Positions 1 through 9,988 of a DNA stretch of 64,000 bases are shown here, in pieces. The number at the start of each line of letters is the position of its first letter. The stretch's first letter is position 1. Both the position numbers and the translations under genes were made by a program. The stretch is from Mesorhizobium loti R88b (GTDB lineage Bacteria; Pseudomonadota; Alphaproteobacteria; Rhizobiales; Rhizobiaceae), in assembly GCF_013170845.1 (NCBI RefSeq), contig NZ_CP033367.1, positions 1,674,001 through 1,738,000 of the forward strand. Direction: 5' to 3'. Below the pieces are notes generated by a model that did not search any database, was not told the DNA's origin, and saw only the letters and a program-made list of their open reading frames with translations.

Positions 1-168
1 ATGACCAATGCCATCATCCCTCTGCCCCTGCCAAAACCGGAATTCGGCAATGTTGCGGCAATCCCGCAATTGGCGACCGAGGGTCAGGGCTTGGCCCAGC
101 AGCAGTCGATCGACGCCAGCAAGCGGCCGGTGCGCTTGGTCGGCCCGGCCTTCTTCCCTACTGAATGA
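1..168 (+). CDS. Hypothetical protein, probably the C-terminal end of a longer gene
   Basis: An open frame runs from the first base of the window to a TGA at 166-168 and encodes 55 residues ending in RPVRLVGPAFFPTE. The first codon happens to be ATG, but no upstream sequence is available, so this is either a short complete protein or, more likely, the tail of a longer one. The Pro- and Gln-rich composition shows no recognisable domain. Codon use matches the neighbourhood. No function is proposed. Confidence 0.4.
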   Translation: MTNAIIPLPLPKPEFGNVAAIPQLATEGQGLAQQQSIDASKRPVRLVGPAFFPTE

Positions 169-222
169 CGCCCCCTCTCTTCGCGCTCTGCGGAGAGAGA
201 TCGCAGCATACAATATCAGTCC

Positions 223-247
223 GGAACAGAGGGGCACTCACGGCGTT
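223..247 (+). promoter_or_regulatory. Sigma-EcfG (general stress response) promoter
   Basis: GGAAC at 223-227 and CGTT at 244-247 are separated by exactly 16 bases, the alphaproteobacterial EcfG consensus. The start codon of the 78-residue gene follows 28 bases later. The same architecture recurs ten times at 23-32 kb, which supports this isolated copy. Confidence 0.75.
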
Positions 248-275
248 GTGATCGACATCAGCCAGGAGAAACGTC

Positions 276-512
276 ATGGCCACGTTCAGGGAAATGCGGG
301 TTTTGGAGATCGTCGAAGACGGCTCCCTGACCAATGAAGAGAAGATCGCTGAACTGCGTGAAATTGAATCCGAGGCGCGTGGGCTGCAGCGGGCCGCTTC
401 GGAGAGCCCGATGGGCGACGATGATGGCTGGCAGGACGATTTGCGCCAGGTTCGCTTCGCGCTCGACAAGCTTGGAGCGAAGGAGCCGAAGAAGGGCGCC
501 GCATCGCTGTAG
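276..512 (+). CDS. Small acidic hypothetical protein, predicted stress regulon member
   Basis: Encodes 78 residues starting MATFREMRVLEIVEDGSLTN, with no signal peptide or membrane segment. It is rich in Glu, Asp and Arg and probably helical (EEKIAELREIESEARGL). A purine-rich ribosome site (AGGAGAAA) lies 4 bases before the ATG. An EcfG-type promoter sits immediately upstream, so expression under general stress is inferred. I do not recognise the family. The gene stands alone between the fragment at the window start and a convergent lipoprotein gene. Confidence 0.75.
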   Translation: MATFREMRVLEIVEDGSLTNEEKIAELREIESEARGLQRAASESPMGDDDGWQDDLRQVRFALDKLGAKEPKKGAASL

Positions 513-538
513 GTCCCGCTCGCATCACGGCTCAGGCC

Positions 539-557
539 GGCGGCTTTTTGAGCCGCC
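539..557. terminator. Bidirectional hairpin between convergent genes
   Basis: A perfect 7-bp stem (GGCGGCT/AGCCGCC) with a five-base loop lies between the 78-residue gene and the convergent lipoprotein gene. The T-run is weak, so termination is plausible but not certain. Confidence 0.45.
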
Positions 558-929
558 TTAATCGCAGACCATGCGAACCCGTTGGCCAGGCGCGCTTACG
601 TTCCTGCATGCCAGTTGTTTCTCCGAATCCGAGGCCGGGGGAGACGGCTGCGAAAGCCTCGTCTGGTGCCGTCTGTGCACAGCAGGCCGCATGACCCTGC
701 GCTCGGAAAATTGTCCTGATGTCGAAAATTGTCCTGATGTCTGGGGCGGTCCTGGAAATGCGCCGTTGTCGACCTGCGGTTCGTAATCGACATTGGGCGG
801 CGGCCGTTCCCAGAAGCGCCTTGCGTCGAGCCGCCGCGGAATCTCGACAGTACCGTCATAGCTGCGAGAGCAGCCGCTGCCGAAAAGCAGCGCAACGCCC
901 AGCAAGAAAGGCCCAATTCGTCCAAGCAT
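558..929 (-). CDS. Hypothetical lipoprotein with an internal duplication
   Basis: Encodes about 123 residues. The N-terminus MLGRIGPFLLGVALLFGSGC is a lipoprotein signal peptide ending in a lipobox-like cysteine, so the product should be lipid-anchored in the envelope. The mature part is Pro- and Arg-rich and has no known domain. Residues TSGQFS occur twice in a row because of an exact 18-bp tandem repeat in the DNA. The ATG at 929 is preferred because AGGGG lies 8 bases upstream; a GTG at 938 would add three residues. No function is assigned. Confidence 0.65.
   Translation of the reverse strand: MLGRIGPFLLGVALLFGSGCSRSYDGTVEIPRRLDARRFWERPPPNVDYEPQVDNGAFPGPPQTSGQFSTSGQFSERRVMRPAVHRRHQTRLSQPSPPASDSEKQLACRNVSAPGQRVRMVCD
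706..741. repeat. Exact 18-bp tandem duplication inside the lipoprotein gene
   Basis: The unit GAAAATTGTCCTGATGTC occurs twice without a gap (706-723 and 724-741). It is in frame and inserts six residues. Perfect identity of the copies suggests a recent slippage event. Confidence 0.9.
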
Positions 930-1112
930 AAGCAACACCCCTGCACGGGCTTATAGCGCGGCCTTGGCCTGCCCGACAACCTGACGGAATAACGCAGGAG
1001 AAGCGGGCCGGTTGCGCCGTTAAGGTTAGCGGATCGTTAAGGCTTCTCGGGCACATTCCGCCGACGAACCGCGGAGGGAGGGTTCGGCCTTGATTTTCGG
1101 GGTGGGGACAGC

Positions 1113-4100
1113 ATGGCGGAAGCAGACGAAGCGATCGGCGCGCGCGGCAAGCGCGGGCCGCGCACATCGACAGCCCACGGCAACGGGGCGCCATCGAGCA
1201 CCGCCGAGATGGATTCGATCGGCGCGCTTCGCCAACTCGTCGAGGCTGGCTCTGATTGGACCTGGGAAACTGACGCCGAGCTGCGCTTTTCCTGGCTTTC
1301 GCAAAACTACCAGGCTGCGACGGGCATCGATCCGGCTGACGTGCTTGGCCGATTCCGCTTCGATTTCCTCAACCAGGTCCTGAAGGGCAATCGCAGCGCG
1401 GCAACGCATCTGGAGGATCTGCAGGCGCGCCGGCCGTTTCGCGACTTCGTCTACGAACTGAAGGGCGGCGGCGCCGATTGCCGCTGGGTACTGACGTCAG
1501 GCTTCCCAAGGTTTGACAGCGAAGGAAAGTTTGCCGGCTATCGCGGCATCGGCCGCAACGTCACCGCGTTGGCGAGCGCCTTCGAGGACATGGAGTTGAA
1601 CCCGTTGTCGGGCAGCGAACCCGGCCGGCATCTTGCCGATCTCGAACGCACGATGGACGCCATGCACATGGGCGTCGTGCTTCTCGATGCCAATCTCGAC
1701 ACACTGATCGTCAACAAGGCTTATCGCGACCTATCCAGGATTCCGGAGGGGGCGGTCACCGTCGGCGCTCCGTTCAGCCTGTTGATGGCGCTCAACCGCC
1801 GCAACGGCATCTATGGCGATATCGACGAACAGCAGTGGCAGCGCTACCTCGCCACCCGTATCGACGAGATCCGCGCCGGCTCCATCGTGCCACGCGAATT
1901 TGTCCATGCCGACGGCAGGACGATGATGTTCTCGGTGACGTCGCTCTCCGGGGGCAAGCGGCTATTGACCTACTACGACGTCACCGAGCTCAAGCTTCGC
2001 GACGCCGAGATAGAGAATGCCAACGCCAGGGCTGCCGAAACCTTCACCAATCTTCGCACCATGGTCGATCAGATGCCGATCGGTGTCCTCGTCCTCGATG
2101 CCGATATGCGCGCAGAAGTCATCAACCGTGCATTTTACGATTTCTGGCAGATCGACGCCCGGCGCGCCGAGATCGGCTGCAGTTTCCGGGATCTGATGGA
2201 CGCCAGCCGCGACATCGACCCGTATGGTTCCGACGATGCGACATGGCAGCGGCATATCGCCGAGCGCGAGGCGGAAATCAGAGCCGGCACAGCCGGCTCG
2301 CGGCAGTTCCCGCGCAATGACGGTCGTACGCTGATCTCGTCGATGGCGCCGCTGGCCGGCGGCAAGCGGCTCATTTCCTATGTCGATGTCACAGACATGA
2401 AGGACCGCGAAGCCGCACTCGCCGATGCGCTGGAAAAGGCGAGGCTGGCGGAAGCGGTGATCAACGCCGTCGAGGATCCGATCTTCGTCAAGGACGACAA
2501 TCTGCGCTTCGTCTTTGTCAACGATGCGTTCGCGGGCCTGTTTGGCCAGACACCGCAGGCCATGCTCGGCAGGCCCGGTGGCGATTTCCTCGGACCGGCC
2601 GATGTCGTGCGCTTCGAACGCAGCGAACGGGAAGTCCTGTCGAGCGGACAGATCTACGAAGTCGAGGAAAATTTCGACGAGGAGGGTGCTGCTCGTTCGC
2701 GCATCGTCAGGAAGAACCGCGTCCGCATGGCAAGTGGCCGCGACTATGTCGCCGGCTTCCTGTTCGACATCTCCGACATGAAGCGGCGCGAGACCGAGGC
2801 ACAGGATGCGCGCAAGCATCTGGCCAGCGTGCTGGAATCGCTGCCGGCAGGTGTCATCATCTACGACCGCGATGACAAGTTCGTCTTCGCCAACCACAAG
2901 CTGCAGGATTCGCTGCCGGCTCTGAAGCCCGTCTGGCAGCCCGGCTGTACCTTTCGCGAGGCGCTGGAGTTTGGCCATACGGTTGGCTATTTCCGCTCCT
3001 GTGGCGATCCCGAGCTCGACAAGCTTTACGACGCGGACACCGAACGCTGGGCCGATGGCGTGCTGGCACGTTACCATCTGCCAAACTCTTCCTACGAGCG
3101 GCTCAATGCCGATGGTCGCTGGTACCAGGTCTATGACATGCGCACTGATGACGGCACGTTCATCGGCGTGCGTGTCGACATCACCGACATCAAGAGCCGC
3201 GAGGCGGCGCTGCGCGATTCGATGCGCCAGATCGATCTGTTCCGGCACGTCATGGACGAGTTGCCGGTGGCGGCCTTCATCAAGGCGCAGGATTTGAGCA
3301 TCGAATTCGTCAACAAGGCCTGGTGCGCGATTACAGGCTTGGCCAAGGAAGATGTCATCGGCCGCACCGACCGCCAGCTGTTCGGTGCCGAGGAAGCGGA
3401 AGGCTTCAGCCATGACGACACCGATGTCGTGGCGACCGGCACTGTGCGCGAGGTCGAGGAGCCCGTCACCCATCGAGACGGCACGGTGCGGCAGTTGATG
3501 ACGCGCAAGAGCCGCCTGGTGGCGATCGACGGATCGGTGCATCTGGTCGGCTCCAGCACCGATATAACGGAGGTCAAGGCGCGCGAACGGGCGCTGGAAG
3601 AGAGCATGCGCGAGAACGAGGTGTTCCGCAGCCTGATCGACAACGTGCCGGTGTCGATCTACGCCAAGCGCTCCGATCTCAGGCAGTTCTATGTCAACAA
3701 GGGCTGGTGCGATCTGACCGGCCTCAGCAGGGAAGATGCGATCGGCAAGACCGACATCGAGATTTTCGGGGCGGATGGCGAGGCTTTCGTGGCCGGCGAT
3801 CTGGCCGTGCTGCGCACCGGCGAAACGCAGGAGATCGAGGAAACCGTAACGCTTGCCGACGGCAGCGTCAGGCATCAGTTCGCGCGCAAGGGCGCGATGA
3901 TCGCGTCGGACGGTTCGCTCTACCTGATCGGCTCGACCACCGACATCACCGAACTGAAGATGCGCGAGGCCGAACTGCGCGAGGCGCGCCAGCGCGCCAT
4001 ACTCGCCGACCGCGCCAAGTCGGAATTCCTCGCCAATATGAGCCACGAGATCCGCACGCCGATGAACGGCGTGCTGGGCATGGCCGAACTCCTCGCCAAA

Positions 4101-5672
4101 TCCAATCTCGATCCGAAACAGAAGACGTTTACCGATATCATCGTCAAATCGGGCAACGCGCTATTGACCATCATCAACGACATCCTGGATTTCTCCAAGA
4201 TCGATGCCGGCCAACTGGTGCTCGACCCGGCGCCCTTCAATCTTGCCGAGGCGATCGAGGACGTGGCGACACTGGTGTCGACACGCGCCAAGGAAAAGGA
4301 CCTTGAGCTCATCGTGCGCATCGAGCCAAGGCTCGAGAGCCTGTTCATCGGCGATGTCGGCCGCATCAGGCAGATCGTTACCAACCTCGTCGGCAATGCG
4401 GTGAAATTTACCGACGAAGGCCATGTGCTGGTCGATGTGACCGGCGAGCGGGTGCCTGCCGGAACCAGGCTGACCGTCTCGGTCACCGACACCGGCATCG
4501 GCATCCCCGAGGAAAAACTGAAGCTGGTGTTCGAAAAATTCAGCCAGGTCGACACCTCCTCGACAAGGCGGCATGAGGGCACCGGGCTTGGCCTTGCCAT
4601 CACCTCACGGCTGGTCGAATTGATGGGCGGCGACATTGGTGTCGAGAGCGCCGAGGGCAAGGGTTCGACCTTCTGGTTCACGGTGACGCTGCCCAGGGCC
4701 GAACAGCAGAACGGGCAGCGCATCATGCCGGTGGACGTGACCGGCGCACGCGTGCTGATCGTCGATGACAATGCGGTCAACCGGGCCATCCTGACCGAAC
4801 AGATGACGTCGTGGACGTTCGATTCCTGTGCTGCTGAAAGCGGCGCCGAGGGGCTGAAAGTGCTGATTGCCGCCGCGGCCTATGCGGTGCCTGTCGACTG
4901 CGTCGTGCTCGACTACCAGATGCCTGGCATGAGCGGCGCCGAAATGGCGCGCATCGTGCGCAACACCGCAGGCCTCGCCGACACGCCGATCATCATGCTG
5001 ACCTCGGTCGACCAGTCGCTTGCCAACACCAGCTACCGCGATCTCGGCATCGACGCCCAGCTGATCAAGCCGGCGCGCTCCTCCGTGCTCCTCGAAACGC
5101 TGGTTGCGACCATCCAGCGCCATCGCCACACCACGGGCGGCCATGCCCGGCCGCTCTCAGGCGAGGGGCTTGACACTCCCCAGCGGCCGCCGCTGGCACC
5201 CTCCGACCAGCGCGCGCAATTGCAGCCGCCGCCGGTTCGTCCGAGGCTGCCCGCCACGGGCGGCGGCGGACACAGGCTGGATATCCTCGTGGCCGAGGAC
5301 AATGAGGTGAACCAGATGGTGTTCACCCAGATCCTCGGCGAGACCGGCTATGGTTTCGAGATTGTCAGCAATGGCCGCAAGGCGCTCGACGCCTTCGGCA
5401 AGCTCAATCCGTGCATGATCCTGATGGACGTCTCGATGCCGGAGATGAGCGGCCTCGAGGCGACGGCCGCGATCCGCCGGCTGGAGCAGGAAACCGGCAC
5501 GCATGTGCCGATCGTCGGCGTCACCGCGCATGCGCTCAAGGGCGATCGCGAACGCTGCCTGGAGGCGGGCATGGACGACTATCTGCCCAAGCCGATCAGT
5601 CCGAGGGCCCTGCTCGAGAAAGTCGAACTCTGGGTCGGCGCCGGTCGTCAGGTCCAGCGCAACGCGGGATAA
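1113..5672 (+). CDS. Hybrid sensor histidine kinase with seven PAS domains and two receivers
   Basis: Encodes 1519 residues with no clear membrane segment, so it is probably cytoplasmic. About seven PAS-type sensor repeats (roughly 30-150, 175-300, 312-435, 445-565, 570-700, 705-830 and 832-955) precede a HisKA domain. The phospho-acceptor is His978 in MSHEIRTPMNG. An HATPase domain follows (N-box near 1090, DTGIGIP near 1125, GTGLGL). The first receiver has acidic residues at 1218-1219 and phospho-Asp1267 (LDYQMPG). The second has phospho-Asp1439 (LMDVSMPEMSG) and a KP near the C-terminus. No Hpt domain is present, so phosphate would need a separate Hpt partner. The ATG at 1113 has a G-rich ribosome site. 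It stands where phoR is often found in rhizobia, but nothing links it directly to phosphate sensing. Confidence 0.95.
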   Translation: MAEADEAIGARGKRGPRTSTAHGNGAPSSTAEMDSIGALRQLVEAGSDWTWETDAELRFSWLSQNYQAATGIDPADVLGRFRFDFLNQVLKGNRSAATHLEDLQARRPFRDFVYELKGGGADCRWVLTSGFPRFDSEGKFAGYRGIGRNVTALASAFEDMELNPLSGSEPGRHLADLERTMDAMHMGVVLLDANLDTLIVNKAYRDLSRIPEGAVTVGAPFSLLMALNRRNGIYGDIDEQQWQRYLATRIDEIRAGSIVPREFVHADGRTMMFSVTSLSGGKRLLTYYDVTELKLRDAEIENANARAAETFTNLRTMVDQMPIGVLVLDADMRAEVINRAFYDFWQIDARRAEIGCSFRDLMDASRDIDPYGSDDATWQRHIAEREAEIRAGTAGSRQFPRNDGRTLISSMAPLAGGKRLISYVDVTDMKDREAALADALEKARLAEAVINAVEDPIFVKDDNLRFVFVNDAFAGLFGQTPQAMLGRPGGDFLGPADVVRFERSEREVLSSGQIYEVEENFDEEGAARSRIVRKNRVRMASGRDYVAGFLFDISDMKRRETEAQDARKHLASVLESLPAGVIIYDRDDKFVFANHKLQDSLPALKPVWQPGCTFREALEFGHTVGYFRSCGDPELDKLYDADTERWADGVLARYHLPNSSYERLNADGRWYQVYDMRTDDGTFIGVRVDITDIKSREAALRDSMRQIDLFRHVMDELPVAAFIKAQDLSIEFVNKAWCAITGLAKEDVIGRTDRQLFGAEEAEGFSHDDTDVVATGTVREVEEPVTHRDGTVRQLMTRKSRLVAIDGSVHLVGSSTDITEVKARERALEESMRENEVFRSLIDNVPVSIYAKRSDLRQFYVNKGWCDLTGLSREDAIGKTDIEIFGADGEAFVAGDLAVLRTGETQEIEETVTLADGSVRHQFARKGAMIASDGSLYLIGSTTDITELKMREAELREARQRAILADRAKSEFLANMSHEIRTPMNGVLGMAELLAKSNLDPKQKTFTDIIVKSGNALLTIINDILDFSKIDAGQLVLDPAPFNLAEAIEDVATLVSTRAKEKDLELIVRIEPRLESLFIGDVGRIRQIVTNLVGNAVKFTDEGHVLVDVTGERVPAGTRLTVSVTDTGIGIPEEKLKLVFEKFSQVDTSSTRRHEGTGLGLAITSRLVELMGGDIGVESAEGKGSTFWFTVTLPRAEQQNGQRIMPVDVTGARVLIVDDNAVNRAILTEQMTSWTFDSCAAESGAEGLKVLIAAAAYAVPVDCVVLDYQMPGMSGAEMARIVRNTAGLADTPIIMLTSVDQSLANTSYRDLGIDAQLIKPARSSVLLETLVATIQRHRHTTGGHARPLSGEGLDTPQRPPLAPSDQRAQLQPPPVRPRLPATGGGGHRLDILVAEDNEVNQMVFTQILGETGYGFEIVSNGRKALDAFGKLNPCMILMDVSMPEMSGLEATAAIRRLEQETGTHVPIVGVTAHALKGDRERCLEAGMDDYLPKPISPRALLEKVELWVGAGRQVQRNAG

Positions 5673-6092
5673 GCATCGCGTCGTCCGGTTCGCCGGATCC
5701 GGAGAGGACGTGCGATGGAATCAGTCGGGGTTCGCCACCCCTGCGTGCAAAGACTATGGTGCGATCGCACCATATCAAAGGTCGTGTCCAGTCGGGACAA
5801 TGGCAACATCGAATTCCGCCTTTGCAGTTACGGGCGGGAGCAGCGACCGCCGGTATCGAACAGTGTCACCTACCCCAACGGACCTGTTTTTGGCGATGGC
5901 CCGGCCAGATACGCTCTGGCCTTGAGCAACGCACTCCCGTCCGGATTTTCTTCACCAGAGAAAGCCCCGTCGAATCCGGCGGTGGCTCCCGGCGGTGGAT
6001 GGCTCAAGCCCCTGATTCCGGAGGCAAACTCGCATCAGGCCGCGACCGCCCCGCACCACAGCCTTTGCCGGTGCTGGCGACGCGTTACCGGG
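5673..6092. other. Non-coding stretch upstream of the Pho box
   Basis: About 420 bases with no convincing gene. Open frames here have no ribosome site and no recognisable protein. Apart from the Pho box that follows, I see no repeat or RNA structure that I can support. Confidence 0.5.
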
Positions 6093-6124
6093 GTGACATG
6101 AAACTGTCATGCGACTGTAATAAT
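6093..6124 (+). promoter_or_regulatory. Pho box (PhoB operator) of the pst operon
   Basis: Three heptamers at an 11-bp period, GTGACAT (6093), CTGTCAT (6104) and CTGTAAT (6115), match the direct-repeat CTGTCAT-N4 Pho box. They lie 79 bases before pstS. PhoB, encoded at the end of the same operon, is expected to bind here under phosphate limitation, giving positive autoregulation. Confidence 0.85.
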
Positions 6125-6199
6125 CGAAGGCTATTGGCCTCAGCGGGCGCTGCCTAGCAATGGCGCCGAGAGACCATCTTCCGAACAGGAGCAGGCCAC

Positions 6200-7255
6200 A
6201 TGAGACATTTCATCCGCTCGACGGCCGTTGCTATTGCAATGGCTACAGCGTCTACCTTCACCCTTTCCGCAGCAATGGCAGCTGACCTTTCCGGCGCCGG
6301 CTCGACCTTCATCTACCCGGTGTTCGCCAAGTGGGCCGACACCTACAAGAAGGATACCGGCATCGGCCTCAACTACCAGTCGATCGGTTCCGGCGGCGGC
6401 ATCAAGCAGGTCATCGCCAAGACCGTGACTTTCGGCGCCACCGACAAGCCGATGTCCGATGCCGATCTGGAAAAGAACGGCCTCGTGCAGTTCCCGATGG
6501 TGATGGGCGGCATCGTGCCGATCGTCAACCTGACCGGCGTCAAGCCGGGCGAACTCGTCCTCGACGGCAAGACGATTGCCCAGATCTATCTCGGCGCCAT
6601 CACCACCTGGGACGATGCCGCGATCAAGGCGCTGAACCCCACCCTCACCCTGCCGTCGACCGCGATCGCCGTCGTGCATCGTTCGGACGGCTCGGGCACC
6701 ACCTTCAACTTCACCAACTATCTGGTGAAGCTCTCGCCGGACTGGAAGGACAAGGTCGGCTCGGACACCGCCGTCGAATGGCCGACGGGCGTCGGCGCCA
6801 AGGGTAGCGAAGGCGTCGCCAACACCGTCAAGCAGACGGATGGCGGCATCGGCTACGTCGAGTATGCCTATGCCAAGCAGAACAACCTGTCCTACTCCAA
6901 GATGCTGAATGCCGCCGGCAAGGTCGTCGAGCCGTCGCTCGAATCCTTCGGCGCGGCCGCTTCGAATGCCGACTTCAAGACTGCCAAGAACTTCAACGTC
7001 ATCATCACCAACGAGCCGGGCGACGCCACCTGGCCGATCGCGGCTTCCACATGGGTCCTCATCCACAAGGCTCCGGAAGATGCCGCTGCCACCGGCGAAG
7101 CGCTGAAGTTCTTTGCCTGGGCTTACAAGGACGGCAAGGAAACCGCCAAGGCACTCGACTACGTCTCGATCCCCGACAGCGTCGTCGACCTGATCAAGGC
7201 TTCTTGGAAGACCGACATCCAGGCCGACGGCAAGCCCGTCTACGCCGGCGAGTAA
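6200..7255 (+). CDS. pstS: Phosphate ABC transporter substrate-binding protein PstS
   Basis: Encodes 351 residues. The N-terminus [20 protein letters not shown] through AMA is a Sec signal peptide, so the protein is periplasmic. The mature start [18 protein letters not shown] is the classical PstS phosphate-binding signature. [14 protein letters not shown] supplies further phosphate-contacting residues. The protein captures inorganic phosphate and delivers it to PstC/PstA. It is the first gene of the operon, behind a Pho box and followed by an attenuating hairpin, which fits the usual excess of binding protein over membrane components. Confidence 0.97.
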   Translation: MRHFIRSTAVAIAMATASTFTLSAAMAADLSGAGSTFIYPVFAKWADTYKKDTGIGLNYQSIGSGGGIKQVIAKTVTFGATDKPMSDADLEKNGLVQFPMVMGGIVPIVNLTGVKPGELVLDGKTIAQIYLGAITTWDDAAIKALNPTLTLPSTAIAVVHRSDGSGTTFNFTNYLVKLSPDWKDKVGSDTAVEWPTGVGAKGSEGVANTVKQTDGGIGYVEYAYAKQNNLSYSKMLNAAGKVVEPSLESFGAAASNADFKTAKNFNVIITNEPGDATWPIAASTWVLIHKAPEDAAATGEALKFFAWAYKDGKETAKALDYVSIPDSVVDLIKASWKTDIQADGKPVYAGE

Positions 7256-7266
7256 TATTAGTTGAA

Positions 7267-7294
7267 GGAGCGCCGCATTCGCGGCGCTCCTTTT
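7267..7294 (+). terminator. Intra-operon hairpin between pstS and pstC
   Basis: A perfect 10-bp stem (GGAGCGCCGC/GCGGCGCTCC) with loop ATTC is followed by four T. It probably acts as a partial terminator or 3' mRNA stabiliser, raising pstS over the downstream genes. Confidence 0.8.
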
Positions 7295-7323
7295 CTCATC
7301 AACTTGAAAGAGCCGAGCTTGAC

Positions 7324-8307
7324 ATGAGCGCTGTCCAGGAAGCCTTGCCAGCCGTTAGAGGATCGCGCGACGCTATCGTTCGACGGTTCGCGCTGACCGA
7401 CGCGATCTTCCACGGCATGACCCGGGCCGCCGCTATATTGGTGCTGGTCCTGCTCGGCGGTGTCGCGATTTCGCTGTTTGCCGGTTCCTGGCAAGCGCTG
7501 TCGACCTTCGGCTTCTCCTTCCTGACCAGCGAAAGCTGGAACCCGGTGACGGAGAAATTCGGTGCGCTGGCGCCGATCTACGGCACCATTGTCACCTCGG
7601 CAATCGCCATCCTGATCGCCGTGCCGCTCGGCATCGGCATCGCCATCTTCCTCACCGAGCTTTGCCCGCGCCCGCTGCGCCGCCCGATCGGCATGGCCGT
7701 CGAACTGCTGGCCGGCATCCCTTCGATCATCTACGGCATCTGGGGCCTGTTCGTGCTGGCACCGTTCCTGCAGACGACGATACAGCCCTTCATCATCAGC
7801 GTGTTCCATGGCATTCCCGGCCTTAACAGCCTTTTTGCCGGTCCGCCTTACGGCATCGGCCTGCTGACCTCGTCGCTGATCCTTGCCATCATGGTGCTGC
7901 CCTTCATCACCTCGATCACCAAGGACGTCTTCGACACGGTGCCGCCGGTATTGAAAGAGTCAGCCTACGGCATTGGCTGCACGACCTGGGAAGTGACCCG
8001 CCGCGTTGTCATCCCCTACACCCGCATCGGTATCATGGGCGGCGTCATGCTGGGCCTCGGCCGCGCGCTCGGCGAAACCATGGCAGTGACCTTCGTCATC
8101 GGCAACGCGCATCGCATCTCGACCTCGCTGTTTGCGCCGGCAACGACGATCTCGGCCACGATCGCCAATGAATTCACCGAAGCTGTCGGCGATCTCTACA
8201 CCTCCTCGCTGGTGGCGCTCGGCCTCATCCTGTTCGTCATCACCTTCCTGATCCTTGCCATCGCACGCTACATGCTGATGCGCATCGACGCCCGCACCGG
8301 AGCCTGA
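7324..8307 (+). CDS. pstC: Phosphate ABC transporter permease PstC
   Basis: Encodes 327 residues with about six membrane segments, starting with [20 protein letters not shown]. The loop [17 protein letters not shown] is the typical EAA-like motif that contacts the PstB ATPase. With PstA it forms the inner-membrane channel for phosphate. The ATG at 7324 is chosen because it follows the pstS hairpin; the frame stays open further upstream but overlaps pstS. Four bases separate it from pstA. Confidence 0.95.
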   Translation: MSAVQEALPAVRGSRDAIVRRFALTDAIFHGMTRAAAILVLVLLGGVAISLFAGSWQALSTFGFSFLTSESWNPVTEKFGALAPIYGTIVTSAIAILIAVPLGIGIAIFLTELCPRPLRRPIGMAVELLAGIPSIIYGIWGLFVLAPFLQTTIQPFIISVFHGIPGLNSLFAGPPYGIGLLTSSLILAIMVLPFITSITKDVFDTVPPVLKESAYGIGCTTWEVTRRVVIPYTRIGIMGGVMLGLGRALGETMAVTFVIGNAHRISTSLFAPATTISATIANEFTEAVGDLYTSSLVALGLILFVITFLILAIARYMLMRIDARTGA

Positions 8308-8311
8308 GCCG

Positions 8312-9163
8312 ATGTCGACAGCCTCATCGCTTCACAGCCGCCGCAAGAGCAGAAACTCGGTGATGATGACGCTGTGCGTCATTGCCGCGGGCATCGGGCT
8401 TGCCTGGCTGGCACTGATCCTCGGCGCGCTGGTCTACAAGGGTACCGCCGGCTTGTCGTTTGATGTCTTCACGCAAATGACGCCGCCGCCCGGCGACGCC
8501 GGCGGCCTGCTCAATGCCATCTATGGCAGCGTGGTGATGACGGTCATCGCAGTCATTGTCGGCACGCCGATCGGCGTGCTGGCCGGCACCTACATGGCCG
8601 AGTACGGCCGCTTCTCGAAGCTCACCACCGTGGTGCGTTTCATCAACGACATCCTGCTGTCGGCGCCGTCGATCATCATCGGCCTGTTCGTCTATGAATT
8701 GATGGTGCGGCCGATGGGGCATTTCTCGGCGATCGCCGGCGCTGTCGCGCTTGCCATCCTGGTCATCCCGGTCGTCGTGCGCACCACCGAGGACATGCTC
8801 AATCTGGTGCCCAACGCCTTGCGCGAAGCCGGCACCGCGATCGGTGCGCCGCGCTGGGTGGTCATCAAGTCGGTCGCTTACCGCGCCGCCCTTTCCGGCA
8901 TCGTCACCGGCATATTGCTGTCGATCGCCCGTATCTCCGGCGAGACGGCACCATTGCTGTTCACGGCGCTCAACAACCAGTTCTGGTCGAGCAACCTCAA
9001 CGCTCCGATGGCCAGCTTGCCGGTCACCATCTTTCAGTTCGCTCTCAGCCCCTATGAGGAATGGCAGCAACTGGCGTGGACCGGCGCACTCATCATCACA
9101 TTGACGGTCCTCGCGCTCAGCATCGTTGCGCGCAGCCTGACCGGACGCAGAGAGGACAAATGA
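8312..9163 (+). CDS. pstA: Phosphate ABC transporter permease PstA
   Basis: Encodes 283 residues with about six membrane segments. The binding-protein-dependent transport motif is visible around [19 protein letters not shown], together with [17 protein letters not shown]. It pairs with PstC in the phosphate permease. The length is normal for the family. Its stop codon overlaps the pstB start (ATGA), indicating translational coupling. Confidence 0.95.
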   Translation: MSTASSLHSRRKSRNSVMMTLCVIAAGIGLAWLALILGALVYKGTAGLSFDVFTQMTPPPGDAGGLLNAIYGSVVMTVIAVIVGTPIGVLAGTYMAEYGRFSKLTTVVRFINDILLSAPSIIIGLFVYELMVRPMGHFSAIAGAVALAILVIPVVVRTTEDMLNLVPNALREAGTAIGAPRWVVIKSVAYRAALSGIVTGILLSIARISGETAPLLFTALNNQFWSSNLNAPMASLPVTIFQFALSPYEEWQQLAWTGALIITLTVLALSIVARSLTGRREDK

Positions 9164-9963
9164 GCCAGATGTTGTCTCCAGACATGACGATCGCAACCGA
9201 GGCCGCCGCCAAGGTGAAAATCGAGGTCAAGAACCTCAATTTCTACTATGGCCAGTCGAAGGCGCTTAAGGACATCACACTGTCGCTGCCCGAGCGCAGC
9301 GTCACCGCCTTCATCGGACCGTCGGGTTGCGGAAAATCGACGCTGTTGCGCGTCTTCAACCGCATCTACGAGCTCTATCCCAAGCAGACCGCCGAGGGCC
9401 AGGTGCTGCTCGACGGCCAGAACGTTCTCGACCGTTCGCAGGACCTCAACCTCTTGCGCACCAAGATCGGCATGGTGTTCCAGAAGCCGACGCCGTTCCC
9501 GATGTCGATCTATGAGAACATCGCCTTTGGCGTCAGGCTCTATGAGAAGATCAGCAAGGCCGAGATGGATGGCCGTGTCGAGCAGGCGCTGAAGCGCGCA
9601 GCACTGTGGAACGAGGTCAAGGACAAGCTCAACGCCAGCGGTCTCAGCCTTTCCGGCGGCCAGCAGCAGCGGCTTTGCATCGCCCGCACCGTGGCGGTGA
9701 AGCCGGAAGTCATTCTGCTCGACGAGCCGGCGTCGGCGCTCGATCCGCTGTCGACCGCCAAGATCGAAGAGCTGATCGACGAGTTGCAAGCCGACTACAC
9801 GATCGTCATCGTCACCCACAACATGCAGCAGGCGGCGCGCGTCTCGAAGCAGACAGCGTTCATGTATCTGGGCGAACTGGTCGAGTTCGACAAGACCGAG
9901 AAGATCTTCACTTCGCCCCGCGAGAAGCGCACGCAGGACTACATCACCGGCCGCTTCGGCTGA
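9160..9963 (+). CDS. pstB: Phosphate ABC transporter ATP-binding protein PstB
   Basis: Encodes 267 residues. It has Walker [10 protein letters not shown] (53-61), the signature LSGGQQQR, Walker [13 protein letters not shown] and the switch histidine in [16 protein letters not shown] and the conserved [17 protein letters not shown] are characteristic of PstB. It energises phosphate import through PstC/PstA. The start overlaps the pstA stop by four bases and has AGAGGA just upstream; a second ATG at 9169 is less well placed. Confidence 0.96.
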   Translation: MSQMLSPDMTIATEAAAKVKIEVKNLNFYYGQSKALKDITLSLPERSVTAFIGPSGCGKSTLLRVFNRIYELYPKQTAEGQVLLDGQNVLDRSQDLNLLRTKIGMVFQKPTPFPMSIYENIAFGVRLYEKISKAEMDGRVEQALKRAALWNEVKDKLNASGLSLSGGQQQRLCIARTVAVKPEVILLDEPASALDPLSTAKIEELIDELQADYTIVIVTHNMQQAARVSKQTAFMYLGELVEFDKTEKIFTSPREKRTQDYITGRFG

Positions 9964-9988
9964 TCGCACGCATACGAGGACCAGGATC

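Noticed and set aside
1962..4046. Minus-strand open frame of 694 codons opposite the hybrid kinase
   Set aside because: It lies wholly antisense to conserved PAS and kinase sequence, is low in recognisable motifs, and mirrors the high-GC codon pattern of the real gene.
5715..6101. Plus-strand open frame of 128 codons between the kinase and pstS
   Set aside because: It runs into the Pho box, has no ribosome site and no protein-like motif.
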